Below, in pieces: positions 26,801-37,500 of a DNA stretch of 53,516 nt. Within the stretch, counting starts at the first letter, position 1. Each line of letters opens with the position of its first letter. The position numbers and the translations under genes were made by a program. The notes below the pieces were generated by a model. It worked only from the letters and a program-made list of their open reading frames with translations. It did not search any database and was not told the DNA's origin. Origin of the DNA: Mnemiopsis leidyi (lineage: Eukaryota > Ctenophora > Tentaculata > Lobata > Bolinopsidae); contig JH153345.1 in the NCBI GenBank assembly GCA_000226015.1, positions 143,252 to 196,767 of the forward strand, given 5' to 3'.

Positions 26801-28567
26801 CTAATTGTAGTAGTGCACGTAAAAACATCAAATTATGAATGGCCTGTTAAAACGTTCCATTCTAACATTCAGTAAAGTTACTGGTATTGATTTAAACATC
26901 GTTTTACCGCGTGGCCTCACATTATGACAATAACATCTCACTAAAAAAGTGGGCATCCTCAACCTACGCTTCATTATCGATCTGCAGTCCCCTTTGTTCA
27001 TTACACCCACACACACAATCATCATTATCTGCCAGCTGCTCCTCATTATTGCACGTGATCTGAATGGAGGTTTCTGATTGGTCCTCATGTGCACGTGCCC
27101 TAAACGACGGCCGCTGATTGGCTGCTCTGGCTGCCCTAAGGGGGCACTTCACTTGGTTTCAGCTGCAGTGGCATCGCCCGAAACGGCTTAATGGCACTGT
27201 GTGCACGCTAGGATTGTTCCCAATACCTCTTGTAAGGGACCAGCACTTCAACAACGTCACGAGGGTATGCTTACACATGGCATATTTGTCATTCGCGAAC
27301 TTTAACACTGGGCTGTAAAGAACGCGATGTACTTATATGTTATAGCTGCTAACAACTAAACTACTGAACCCCTAATTACATCCGAATTTTACAAATTACT
27401 CCAAGTCAGTGCCAAGTAAAACGTTCCACCAAGCGTTATGTTTGCTCTCTTCAGCATAACAACAGTAGTTTCATCACCTAGGTCAGGTGATACTTTCTAT
27501 AGATGTCTTACTTACGGTATTTCAAATATCCCGCGCAAAAACTTCTAGCCAGGAATGTGCAATGAGATAGCGAGTTAACTAAGAAATGTACGCCTCGCTG
27601 ACTTGCTCTACACACACGATACCATTTCTAGAGTAGCTAGTAGATATGATGACGTAGAGAAATCCTACTTGTTTAACTGATGCACTGATCGTGTATCAGC
27701 TGGGACTGAACTGTATGGGTTTATATACGCGTTTCTGCAGTCAAAGAATGTTAAAGGCTTTCTGCCTATTCCAATTCTCCATTAACAATAACTGCAACAT
27801 CACTGTGTAAGCCGCACGTGTTTTTTTTACAATTTTTCTCTAATTACCATTATGCTCAACAGTTCACCATATTTGTCCCTGATTTGCAATGTTTTTGTTA
27901 CTTAAAAAATAGTAATACTCAGACTTACATCACCCATATCCAGATACGTGATAATCGCTAGTGACGGTGTCTGGAACGTCATGACGAACGAGGAAGTGAC
28001 GAACTTTGTTCACTCCAAACAGATGTACGAGGACGTAGCCAGAAGACTCGTCTTTGAGGCTCTTCGCCGGTGGAACGACCGAGGGTAAGTATTGAAACCA
28101 TCGTTAAGAGGCACCCACTAGTTTACTGGAGTGCTCAGTAGTTCTGTTGTTCTCATGAGACACTGTGTAGACCTATACTCGGAGCGGGTGATTATTATAG
28201 CCTGACTTGCTGAATGTGCAATGTTTAGATCTGTTTGGAATGTTGTCAACTCATCAGAAATATTATATATAAATATTATACATATATATATGTACTAATA
28301 TTTAACCTACCTGTCTACTTCAGCTGGCGAGCAGACAACATAACCGCGATAGTCCTGATCTTGGACCCGGAACCCGCCTCCTCCCAACAAATCACATGTT
28401 TCGGATCTGGAGTTGATAACTGTGACTGTAAGATCCTCCAGTCGCCCCGCAAAACCATCCCAATAAAGCGGACCCTCAGTTCTAACGACCTGTCCAATAC
28501 TCTGGGGTCGGTCAAGAGACACCGGTCTATGCCGACAAACTTGAGTCTTGAAAACCCAGAATACTGA
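20874..28567 (+). CDS. PPM1D: PP2C-family Ser/Thr phosphatase, PPM1D (WIP1)-like
   Basis: Metal-dependent PP2C phosphatase; vertebrate PPM1D is nuclear and switches off p53/ATM/p38 stress signalling. Exons: 20874-20880, 21135-21309, 21486-21583, 21841-21972, 26177-26361, 26611-26735, 27944-28084, 28324-28567; phases close to 368 residues plus stop. Metal-site motifs are RAYMED (17-22), DGHGG (41-45), GDST (128-131), SDGVW (247-251) and ADN (291-293). The basic B-loop stretch [17 protein letters not shown] (178-194), which among PP2Cs marks WIP1, is followed by [15 protein letters not shown], matching PPM1D. The C-terminus is short, ending soon after [20 protein letters not shown], which contains basic clusters usable as a nuclear signal; the human tail is some 240 residues longer. 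The first coding exon is only 7 bases (M-E-split G), supported by GTAGGT. Ortholog call is secure; activity and targets are inferred. Confidence 0.93.
21014..21098. repeat. TGTAC/TGTATACTGT repeats in intron 1 of PPM1D-like gene
   Basis: Imperfect tandem copies of a TAATGTACTATGTATACTGT phrase. Confidence 0.7.
22001..22084. repeat. 20-bp minisatellite
   Basis: Four tandem copies of TCAACTTGTTTGTGTGTGTC (C/T and A/G variants) shortly downstream of the PPM1D-like exon 4 donor. Confidence 0.9.
23465..23544. promoter_or_regulatory. Cluster of four CACGTG E-boxes in an intron
   Basis: CACGTG begins at 23465, 23485, 23505 and 23539. The first three are spaced exactly 20 bp apart, about two helical turns. 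Possible intronic enhancer; inferred. Confidence 0.5.
24436..24690. repeat. TGTGTACTGTGTATTGT repeats
   Basis: Degenerate tandem repeat of TGTGTA(C/T)TGT units. Open frames over it ([12 protein letters not shown]) are artefacts. Confidence 0.85.
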
Positions 28568-29102
28568 ACCTGTGGTTGTAGGGACGCATTGTTATTGCTG
28601 AGATGTCGTTCCGAGCTTACAATGAGCTGAATGGGTGTTGCTGTGTTTGATGAAGGAGCAGAGTTGAGGAGAACGCGTGACGAGATGAAAGCAAGTTGTG
28701 GAATTTGAGTGTGTTCAGAAGAAATGTTATTTCTTGTGCCACATGCCAGATCAGCCAAATTGAAATTGTGCTGAATACCTCGGCAAAACGGGGAAGTTAT
28801 GTTCAAATTAATGACACGCTCTAAGACTGTTAATGTTGGATGACGAGTCCCCAACCATTTCTTATAGTTAGATTGGTGTTTTGTTATCGAATTTAGTTAG
28901 TTCTATTTGCTTATAACTCTTTTTATCCAGTTTTCTGGTTTTGATACGAACTCTCCCAATTAAATCTGAGTCTGATTGTACTTTATCTGCTTTTATCGAT
29001 TGCCGTGCTGAAAACCTTGTACATACATTTTATTTCAGTGCTGACTATGAACTTATCTCTTATATTATTGAATGTGTGTTTCCCTTTACTTCAAGTGTTG
29101 AG

Positions 29103-29108
29103 AATAAA
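29103..29108 (+). terminator. Possible polyadenylation signal of the PPM1D-like gene
   Basis: AATAAA 536 bases after the stop codon; no closer perfect signal stood out. Confidence 0.35.
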
Positions 29109-29857
29109 CTCAGAATAAGCTACAGAATTTAACCCAGTATCAATCCCCGTATTATATCTCCTAAATAACTCCTACCGCATCCCCTTACAGTTTCTTTTAA
29201 GTGTACCAATTTAACAGGTTTTTTGTACTGATCTATTTGATTTATTTTCTGCATGTTAAGGTTACCGTTATTTTACTTTTAAATATAAATTGATGGTATG
29301 GTATCGTATATGGTGTAAACATGTGTATTTGTGGTACAGATATGATATGTGATATAGTATACCGAATCTAGCTATCAATATGTGACTGTGTAGCGATATT
29401 TGAATATTTAATTTCACGTGTAAAACGTGAGTTACCTAAAAAAGGAATTTGTTTTTTGTTTTAAACCAAGAAAATCAAGACTTGAAGCCGAAGAACTTTA
29501 ATCTCACATAAAATATCTTGCCTTGCTCTTTTGCGCGCATAGCACCTGGTTACCGTTAGGTGAATATCTTGACGAGATTATATCCGTCTACCGTTCTAAT
29601 GTCTACTTCTAGCAAAACGTTCAGCTTTGAACTGCGAGAGTCAGGTATCACCGCGACAATCCAAATTTGGAGCCGCGCGTGCACACGTATATTATGGGCT
29701 ATACTGGTTTAGCAACTGGTTAGGTGAATGATATTGATAATGATAGTAATAGTGATACACTCATCAGAGACACTGACAGATGAGCGGCTAGTACTGCTAA
29801 TAGTTAGTGCTAAAAGACGACTAGTGGTGGGGGGTTATAATTCATTTACAATTTACT

Positions 29858-29994
29858 CTTGTCTGACTTTGTCCGACCCTCATTCGAAGCGAATAAAATG
29901 ACGGGAGGGTGCGCGTTGTACGGCAGCGCGCACCCTCCTGTCATTTTATTCCCCTCTATTCGCTTCGAATGAGGGTCGGACGAAGTCAGACAAG
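29858..29994. repeat. Long imperfect inverted repeat (hairpin)
   Basis: Left arm starts CTTGTCTGACTTTGTCCGAC and continues through CATTCGAAGCGAATAAAATGAC and GGAGGGTGCGCG; the right arm is its near-complement and ends GTCAGACAAG at 29994. Looks like a folded MITE-like element. Confidence 0.85.
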
Positions 29995-30081
29995 GGTGCG
30001 CGCTGCTGTACAAATTTACTCATGATATGAGCAGCTGAAAGACACCTAGCAGTAGGGGTGTTGATGGACTGACACTGACAG

Positions 30082-30883
30082 NNNNNNNNNNNNNNNNNNN
30101 NNNNNNNNNNNNNNNNNNNNNNNNNNNNNNNNNNNNNNNNNNNNNNNNNNNNNNNNNNNNNNNNNNNNNNNNNNNNNNNNNNNNNNNNNNNNNNNNNNNN
30201 NNNNNNNNNNNNNNNNNNNNNNNNNNNNNNNNNNNNNNNNNNNNNNNNNNNNNNNNNNNNNNNNNNNNNNNNNNNNNNNNNNNNNNNNNNNNNNNNNNNN
30301 NNNNNNNNNNNNNNNNNNNNNNNNNNNNNNNNNNNNNNNNNNNNNNNNNNNNNNNNNNNNNNNNNNNNNNNNNNNNNNNNNNNNNNNNNNNNNNNNNNNN
30401 NNNNNNNNNNNNNNNNNNNNNNNNNNNNNNNNNNNNNNNNNNNNNNNNNNNNNNNNNNNNNNNNNNNNNNNNNNNNNNNNNNNNNNNNNNNNNNNNNNNN
30501 NNNNNNNNNNNNNNNNNNNNNNNNNNNNNNNNNNNNNNNNNNNNNNNNNNNNNNNNNNNNNNNNNNNNNNNNNNNNNNNNNNNNNNNNNNNNNNNNNNNN
30601 NNNNNNNNNNNNNNNNNNNNNNNNNNNNNNNNNNNNNNNNNNNNNNNNNNNNNNNNNNNNNNNNNNNNNNNNNNNNNNNNNNNNNNNNNNNNNNNNNNNN
30701 NNNNNNNNNNNNNNNNNNNNNNNNNNNNNNNNNNNNNNNNNNNNNNNNNNNNNNNNNNNNNNNNNNNNNNNNNNNNNNNNNNNNNNNNNNNNNNNNNNNN
30801 NNNNNNNNNNNNNNNNNNNNNNNNNNNNNNNNNNNNNNNNNNNNNNNNNNNNNNNNNNNNNNNNNNNNNNNNNNNNNNNNNNN
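30082..30883. other. Assembly gap (802 N)
   Basis: Run of N inside the repeat block; unresolved repeat is the likely cause. Long frames that cross it are meaningless. Confidence 0.99.
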
Positions 30884-31350
30884 CGTTCGTAGCAACAATT
30901 AGCCTGAGGTCCCCAGGTAAGACTGACACTGACAGTGACGGAGTATTCGATTGACGAGATGATATCCGTCTACCGTCTACTCTACGAAACGTTCAGCTTT
31001 AGCTGACGTGAGTCGGGTATCACCGCGACAAAGTGTTGACCAGAACTCCAGGGTCCGGTCAACAGCCAAACTTGCTTTGACGAGATTATATCCGTCTACC
31101 GTTTTAACGAAACGTTCAGCTTTAGCTGCGCGAGGAGAGTAGCAAGCTGCGAGCTGCGCGCGAGTCGGATAACAGTAACACCTCGACAAGCTGTAACCAA
31201 AGGCATCGCTAAGCCAACATAGCCCTGTGGCTTGCGGCGCCCTATCGTTGTCTTACGTTGTGACCCTGGCTCAACTGTCAACGGGCGATGCGCGTCTAGA
31301 ATTTCAGAAATGCGTGACAGCGCGTGATGGCCTTGTCTCACGTTGTGACC

Positions 31351-31432
31351 CACGCGCAGCGCGTGGCCGCGCTGCGCGCGGCCACGCCGCCGCGCGCTTC
31401 GCGCGCGCCGGAGGCTGCCGCTTCGCGGCAGC
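31351..31432. repeat. Four adjacent perfect GC hairpins
   Basis: Perfect stems: CACGCGC at 31351-31365 (1-base loop), GTGGCCGCGC at 31363-31385, GCGCGC at 31392-31406 and GCTGCCGC at 31414-31432, the last three with loops TGC, TTC and TTC. Base composition is far more GC-rich than all neighbouring DNA. Confidence 0.85.
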
Positions 31433-31631
31433 AGGGCTATGCAACGTGTAGCAATGATGGCCGCGACAGTAGGTTATCAACCTACAAACCCTTGACCCTG
31501 GCGCCGGAGGCTGCCGCTTTCGCGAGATGATATCCGTCTACCGTTTTGACGAGATTATATCCGTCTAACGTTCTAACGAAACGTTCAGCTTTAGCTGCGT
31601 GAGTCGGGTATCACCGCGATAAGAAGGATCG

Positions 31632-31705
31632 GAATAAAATGATTGGAGGGTGCGCGCTGCCGTACAAATTTTGTAAAGCAGCGCGCACCCTCCGTCATTT
31701 TATTC
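31632..31705. repeat. Second copy of the hairpin core
   Basis: Same GGAGGGTGCGCG / CGCGCACCCTCC stem and AATAAAATGA arms as the 29858 hairpin, followed at 31720-31734 by its outer arm (CGGACAAAGTCAGA). Confidence 0.85.
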
Positions 31706-34109
31706 TCTTCGGATGAGGGTCGGACAAAGTCAGATTGACGATATGATATCCGTGTGCGAGTTTAGCGCAAAATTAGGACGATCGAGAGGGTATTTATAGA
31801 TCAGATACAACCATAACACATAAAAACGCCCCCTATCAGTATCAGAATCATATAATTATAAAAGCGCGTTGTCAGCTTGCAGCTGGACGCACGCAGATAA
31901 CTCCAGGTCACAGGTAAATGAAAATCACACCAGATCGATTAATACCAGAGCCACACTCGATCCCGGATATCCCCTCACACACACCAACCGCAAGCCTCAA
32001 CCTCGAGGGTTACCTAGGAGGACCACAAGCAAAACGCTGTGACTCCCAATGGGTTCTGGTTGACGAGATTATATCCGTTTATCGTTCTAACGAAACGATC
32101 GTTCTAACGAGACGCTTTGACTTTGAGCTGCTTGACGAGATTATTGACGAGATGATATCCGTCTACCATTCTATCCGTCTACTCGTTCAGCTTTAGCTGC
32201 GTGAGTCGGGTATCACCGCGACAACGAGATTAAATCCGTCTAACGTTCTAACGAAACGTTCAGCTTTAGCTGCGTGAGTCGGGTATCACCGCGACAAGGT
32301 ACCAACCTGGCGAACCCCCAGCCCAGCCGGGTACGGTCTGTGCCTGCAATCCGGAGGAGCTCCATGAGACGTTAGTCACAAGGTGGACGTAGCCTCCTTG
32401 TCAAAGAGGGAGGCAAAGTGAGTGCCCACAGACAAAAAAGATGAAAAGGAGTGGACCCAATACGCTTCCTTGGGGAAGTGGAACACTGTTATTCACATTA
32501 TCGAGATTTCAGTGAACGCCATCGAGAACCACCACTTGGTCTCGATCAAAGAGACCACTTCCAAACTCTCGCAGCTAAAAGTAAAAGCGAAAAGTATAAT
32601 TTTAAATCGTCGTCTCGTCAAACGAGAGATCGTGTCAGTTTCGTTGGTTATACGTCTAAAGGATATCATTATCTGTATCATTATCAGCTCGTCAAGTCCA
32701 ATTTCACTTAAATTCAACAACAGATGTTCAAACGAATCAAGTAATCAGGTTTTCTATTAAAAATAGTAAAATGTTCAAAAATCGAACAGCCATCAAAACA
32801 TCAGAATTACAAAAACAAGACTAAACATTTACATATTCTTCGAATTTTAGCTGATTTATGATATTTTTACAGAATCGACGATTCACTAATAATCATATTG
32901 ACCGTTGGCGATAGATTTCAAAATTGTTCGAGAGAAACATCTTAAAATCGTCATGCTGAAATCGTAATAAATTAAAGTTTACTTACAGTTACGGTAACAA
33001 TTTAACATTGAATAACAATAACCGGAAGCAGAAGAAACTGAAAATCCCTCAACAATTAGTATTACACAATTGTTTCAACGTAACTCTAATAATTCAGACC
33101 AACATTATCCGCTCACCTCGCAACAAGAGCAACCTTCCTATCGGGAGTTACAACATGTTGGTTTATGGCATAAAACTAGAAGTAGAAATATGTTGCTGCC
33201 AAGATAAAACCTAACAGAAAGTTTGCTTTTATCGTTAATAATAATTCTAACAGTCACGCAACAATGAAGCATGTCGATGCCAAATAATAAATGCCGAAAC
33301 TTAGAATTGGCGGATTTTGTTCCATTTCGTCAATCTGATGTATGAGATACCCGCAAATTGGATGTTTATTGGACCCGACCTAGGAGCTGAATTATTGTTT
33401 CCGGTCTGTACTACTTAGATCTCGCAAATCATGATACTTAACGAGAATTTCAATTATCTGGATGTCCAAATATTAATTTTTCACAAGACACAGATAAATC
33501 ATAAATAGTTTCCTATAATTACTATTCCAAATACTGTAAACGTTAAAATCAAAAACCCCTCATACAGACTTTACGTTTTACTTGACTGCAGAAGATAAGA
33601 AATAACTTAATCGAAGAAAATAATACAAATCTATCTCCCTGTTCATTAAAACATCCAAATACAAAAGGTTTTTTACAAAATCATTCCTCAAGCTTCACAA
33701 CCCTGATTGATCAAGACAAAAACCACAAATATAAATACTTTACACTGCAGAGAAACCTCAATAATTTCACTAAGAAAGATACCCGAGAGATGATGAGAGC
33801 TGAAACAATAACAACAACAAAGGCCACGGTTCAATATGAACGTTAGGACGACGACCAGCGCCTAAATCGCTTCATGAAAAACTCGCTAACTCAGCTTGCT
33901 AACTCAGCTCACGATCTATCTGATAAACTGATAACATAAAACTCAGCTTCTTAAGTAAAAACTATGTCCACTCAAACGCCAACTGCCAAGTTATACAAAT
34001 ACGAGGGTCAAACAAATATATAAAATTTATATATCATGGTCATACCAAATTTGAAATCGGGACAATATCATTATCGAACACCAACTGCATCTTCCGTACA
34101 GTAGGACCT

Positions 34110-34166
34110 ACTGTCGGCATTGGTATCTGACCTACTGTCAGTAGGTCAGATACCAATGCTGACAGT
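34110..34166. repeat. 57-bp near-perfect inverted repeat
   Basis: Arms of about 28 bases (ACTGTCGGCATTGGTATCTG against CAGATACCAATGCTGACAGT) with one mismatch and almost no loop, downstream of the receptor stop codon. Confidence 0.85.
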
Positions 34167-34336
34167 GCGACCTCCTTACAAAACCTAGTCAAATTACTAA
34201 ACTGAACAGAACCTCCGTTCTTCAAGTCAGTCCAGGTCTAGCAAGTCCTTCTTTGCTCGATAAGATAGATTTTCGATCTAGATAAGTTAGGAAACAAAGG
34301 AGGTTACTTCTCAGTACTCCGGATGTCGCACCAGTC

Positions 34337-34439
34337 CAGGTCAAAATAGGACTAGGAGGAGTACTCAGGTCAAAATAGGACTAGGAGGAGTACTCAGGTC
34401 AAGGTAGGACTAGGAGGAGTACTCAGGTCAAGGTAGGAC
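34337..34439. repeat. 29-bp minisatellite in the receptor 3' UTR
   Basis: Three full copies and one partial copy of a unit beginning CAGGTCAAAATAGGACTAGG, just downstream of the receptor stop codon at 34446. Confidence 0.9.
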
Positions 34440-34445
34440 AATCAA

Positions 34446-34547
34446 CTACAATCCCAACAACTCTTCATCAGAAAGAGGAACGATATCTGAGTCTGAGTCG
34501 TCTGAGTCAGAGAGGAATCTGTTCACTGTTCTGTCCTTCATCCTCAA
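34446..34547 (-). other. Last receptor exon with sorting signals
   Basis: Acceptor CTCTCTTGCAG; 33 codons plus stop. Encodes NRFLSDSDDSDSDIVPLSDE followed by ELLGL and stop: an acidic Ser-rich stretch then DEELL, as in M6P receptor tails. Confidence 0.88.
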
Positions 34548-37500
34548 CTGCAAGAGAGATGGTATTAGTAGAAATAGATGAAAAGTTTCTTAGCAATGGA
34601 CGAGAATGTGCAAAATAATACAGATAGAATTGCGTGCTTGAATTTGAATTCAATATGAAAATACATAGTATATATATTAGTAGATTGTAGATTTTTAGAC
34701 TCATTTAAAATGTAATCATTATTAATCACGATTTTAGTTAATTCCGGTGAAGATCAATCTCGATTACTTTTAGCAAATGATAATCACTGGTTTGGCCTCA
34801 GCTAATACTATGTAAAACAGTTAACACATGCAAATTAAGGAAACTCCCAACATCAGAGGGCCAATAACAGAGGGCGACTCGATGTTAAAGCCCATCACCA
34901 GAACTAATAGTTGCGCAAAAGGGACAACTTTTACAAATTTGAACAAGCTGTTATAAACATGTCCAATGCAGCATGTAAACCGGCCTAATGAGTGCAGAAA
35001 CATTTTGTATGCAGCTCAAATCAGGGGGGCTGAAAACATGCAGAGAAAAAAGTCCCACAAGGTTGCTGTAAAAAAAATTTCGTCAACTCTCGTTTCTACC
35101 TACCGGCAAATTCAAAAATCGCAGGCGGTGTTGCCTTCCTCTGTTTCTTTCATATCAATCATCACCTACGTTGGTTTTAACAATTTGTTACACTAAATCA
35201 AAACGACCCGTTCATCCTTGGTCTTGGTTTGATTTACGAGTATTTACAACATACAACCTATCTTGTTCATAATTGATCGCAGTTCTATCATGTTTGGGTA
35301 CACTCAATTATTTTTTACATTAAGTAACAAGTGTAGACAAACATGTTATCGGAAAAATTGGAAACATAGAAAACATAGTTTTAATGATTTATCTTAAGCT
35401 CATTGTATAGACATAGTATAGACATGTTACGAATGTGTCGTGTCAACTTACCCTCTTATACGCCATGGTTTGAGCTCTTGCACCGCGTACCGGCAAAATA
35501 GATCGTATCTTTCTCAAGACTTTATCCCTGGATATAGAATACCATTACAGATCAACACAATCTACAAGAAATCTGCGGAGTATAATACAATACAATGTCT
35601 CATGTCGTTTTATTTCTCAGTTTTAGATTGAGAAACAATGCGAATTGCTTACCGTCTGTTGCTATTAATACAGATGTATAGAAGAAGTAGCGCCAAAAAT
35701 GCAGCAGCTAACAACAGTAGGATTATCATTAAGAAACTGCTGTGTGTGCTGGACTTTGAACTGAAAAGATAACGTAGGTGAGAAGATAAGAAAGTTATTT
35801 CCACATCTCAAAAGATTAACCGAAGTAAAAGTGGAGGACATGACTAATGCTTCTATCGTCGGACCACAACACACAAAACTAGCTATGTGTTCTCTTCCTC
35901 CACAAAGCTCAGCTGGACTCTTACCTAGGACAGACAAGAGGGGTGGACACGCCCAATAACACGTGACAGTGAGACAAGCCCCGAAAGTACATACTCTCCT
36001 CCCTCGTCTCGCTGCACGTGTACTCCACGATTGCGCGCCACGTCTTGTCGGCGCTGTCTTCACAGCGCGTGTTGCTTGTGATTATCTGCTCTGCTGAGTC
36101 AGCTGAGGTGGGAGAGGGATTGACGTAGAATTTGAAAATTGTGCAACTTTTCCAGGTATGATTACGTTTGTGAAGAAACAATTGAAAATATTGATAGACA
36201 CATTATCATCAAACTCTACAATTCCGTCAAGTGCGATTTCAAAAGGATAAAGCAATTATAGATGTAGTTTATGGATAACTAAGAACACCAGAAACAGTAC
36301 TCAAAACTTGGTTGAAATTTGTCTGTTGCGCAGTAGTGCATACCATGACTTCTAAACGACCGATCGACTAAGAAAAAGTATTTGTCCATCAAAATATGAA
36401 ATGCTAACATACCTCTTGCAAATATCTCCAGCTCGTCGAAAGAACCCCCGAAGCGGGTGACCCTGTTATTTCTCTGATCCTTGAAACAAACCAAGTTTCC
36501 ACCACACCGCCTGTCCTCGATCTTGTCGTCCAACAAAGCTCCACATTTAGCTAGGTGTATGGTGTACGGAGCACTGTCCACGCTGTATTGGGAAGACTTC
36601 AGCTGGGACAGGTCTACATAGCTCTCTGTTACTGGGCTGGTGTATCGGCAGGTGTGCGAGACGACAGGGCGGGAGCTGGAGTTGCACGCAACGAAGGAGC
36701 TCCAGGTGAACTTGTACGTACAGTCACTGTGGGTTGGTGTTGGGTTGGAATTTTCAACTATTTCAAATTAATTAAGGGACTGTTATTGGCGGATTTTGTC
36801 AGACCGCGGCGGCAAAGTCCGCCGATGATAGTCCCCAAATAAATAACGCGTTTAACAGGCGAATCCAGTTGTAAGCCTAAGTACTACAGTATATACAATA
36901 TAATTATCGTGGTATAATTTAAATAATGGCGTGGCCCGTGGGTATGAATGACATTTTCTAGATTGAAACTGGTAATCTTAGTCAGTGTTACTGGTCAGTC
37001 GTTCAGTCGTTCAGTCGCAAAACGGTGATGTTTCTGAACACAATCATGTAAAAGCTTTAACGGTTTTACTGACCTATCTCCCAGGAAAACAGGACTCCCG
37101 AGGGAGTTGCCACACTGAAAGAGAATCTCAGTCCTCGCTGCTCTCTCGGAACATGGCAGTTCAGATCCACCACTGTAACTCAGCGATATTTCTGATTTGT
37201 TGGCACCTGTTCCTTGTATTCTTGTCTCTATCTGTACAGGCAGTACAAGTTACATTATACAATCATAAAAGTAAACTACAAACACTGATTCAATAGCTTT
37301 ATAAAATATAGCTTAGTATATACATCAGATATCTATTGCAATTGAAGAATTATTATTTCTCTTCTCAGTTCTCTAGAGCATTTACACCTGAGCGACATGA
37401 AATTATTATTACCCACATATTGAGCAGCAGAAAGAGCCATCATATGGCCCCTGTTGCGAACAATGGTCATGGTCACAAGACTCACATCATCAGAGTAATT

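Larger units (their letters stand above)
29569..32297. repeat. Block of about six ~75-bp dispersed repeats
   Basis: Copies at about 29569-29659, 30951-31030, 31078-31173, 31547-31620, 32060-32222 (composite) and 32223-32297. Each runs from TTGACGAGATTATATCCGTC through GAAACGTTCAGCTTTAGCTG to GGGTATCACCGCGACAA, with partial copies between. The unit contains a small CAGC-TTTA-GCTG hairpin. No terminal repeats or transposase frame were found, so the element type is unknown. Confidence 0.8.
28568..34445. other. Intergenic region between convergent genes
   Basis: Lies between the 3' ends of the PPM1D-like (+) and receptor (-) genes. 28.6-29.5 kb and 32.8-34.3 kb are AT-rich with nothing recognised; 29.5-32.3 kb is a repeat block described separately. 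Frames at 31918-32196 and 32422-32760 have no recognisable homology and no clear ATG-plus-splice model. Confidence 0.6.

Noticed and set aside
29946-30929. Long minus-strand open frames (327 and 292 codons)
   Set aside because: They are made almost entirely of the N gap.
36555-36842. Plus-strand 95-codon frame
   Set aside because: Shadow of the receptor exon 36726-36413 on the other strand.
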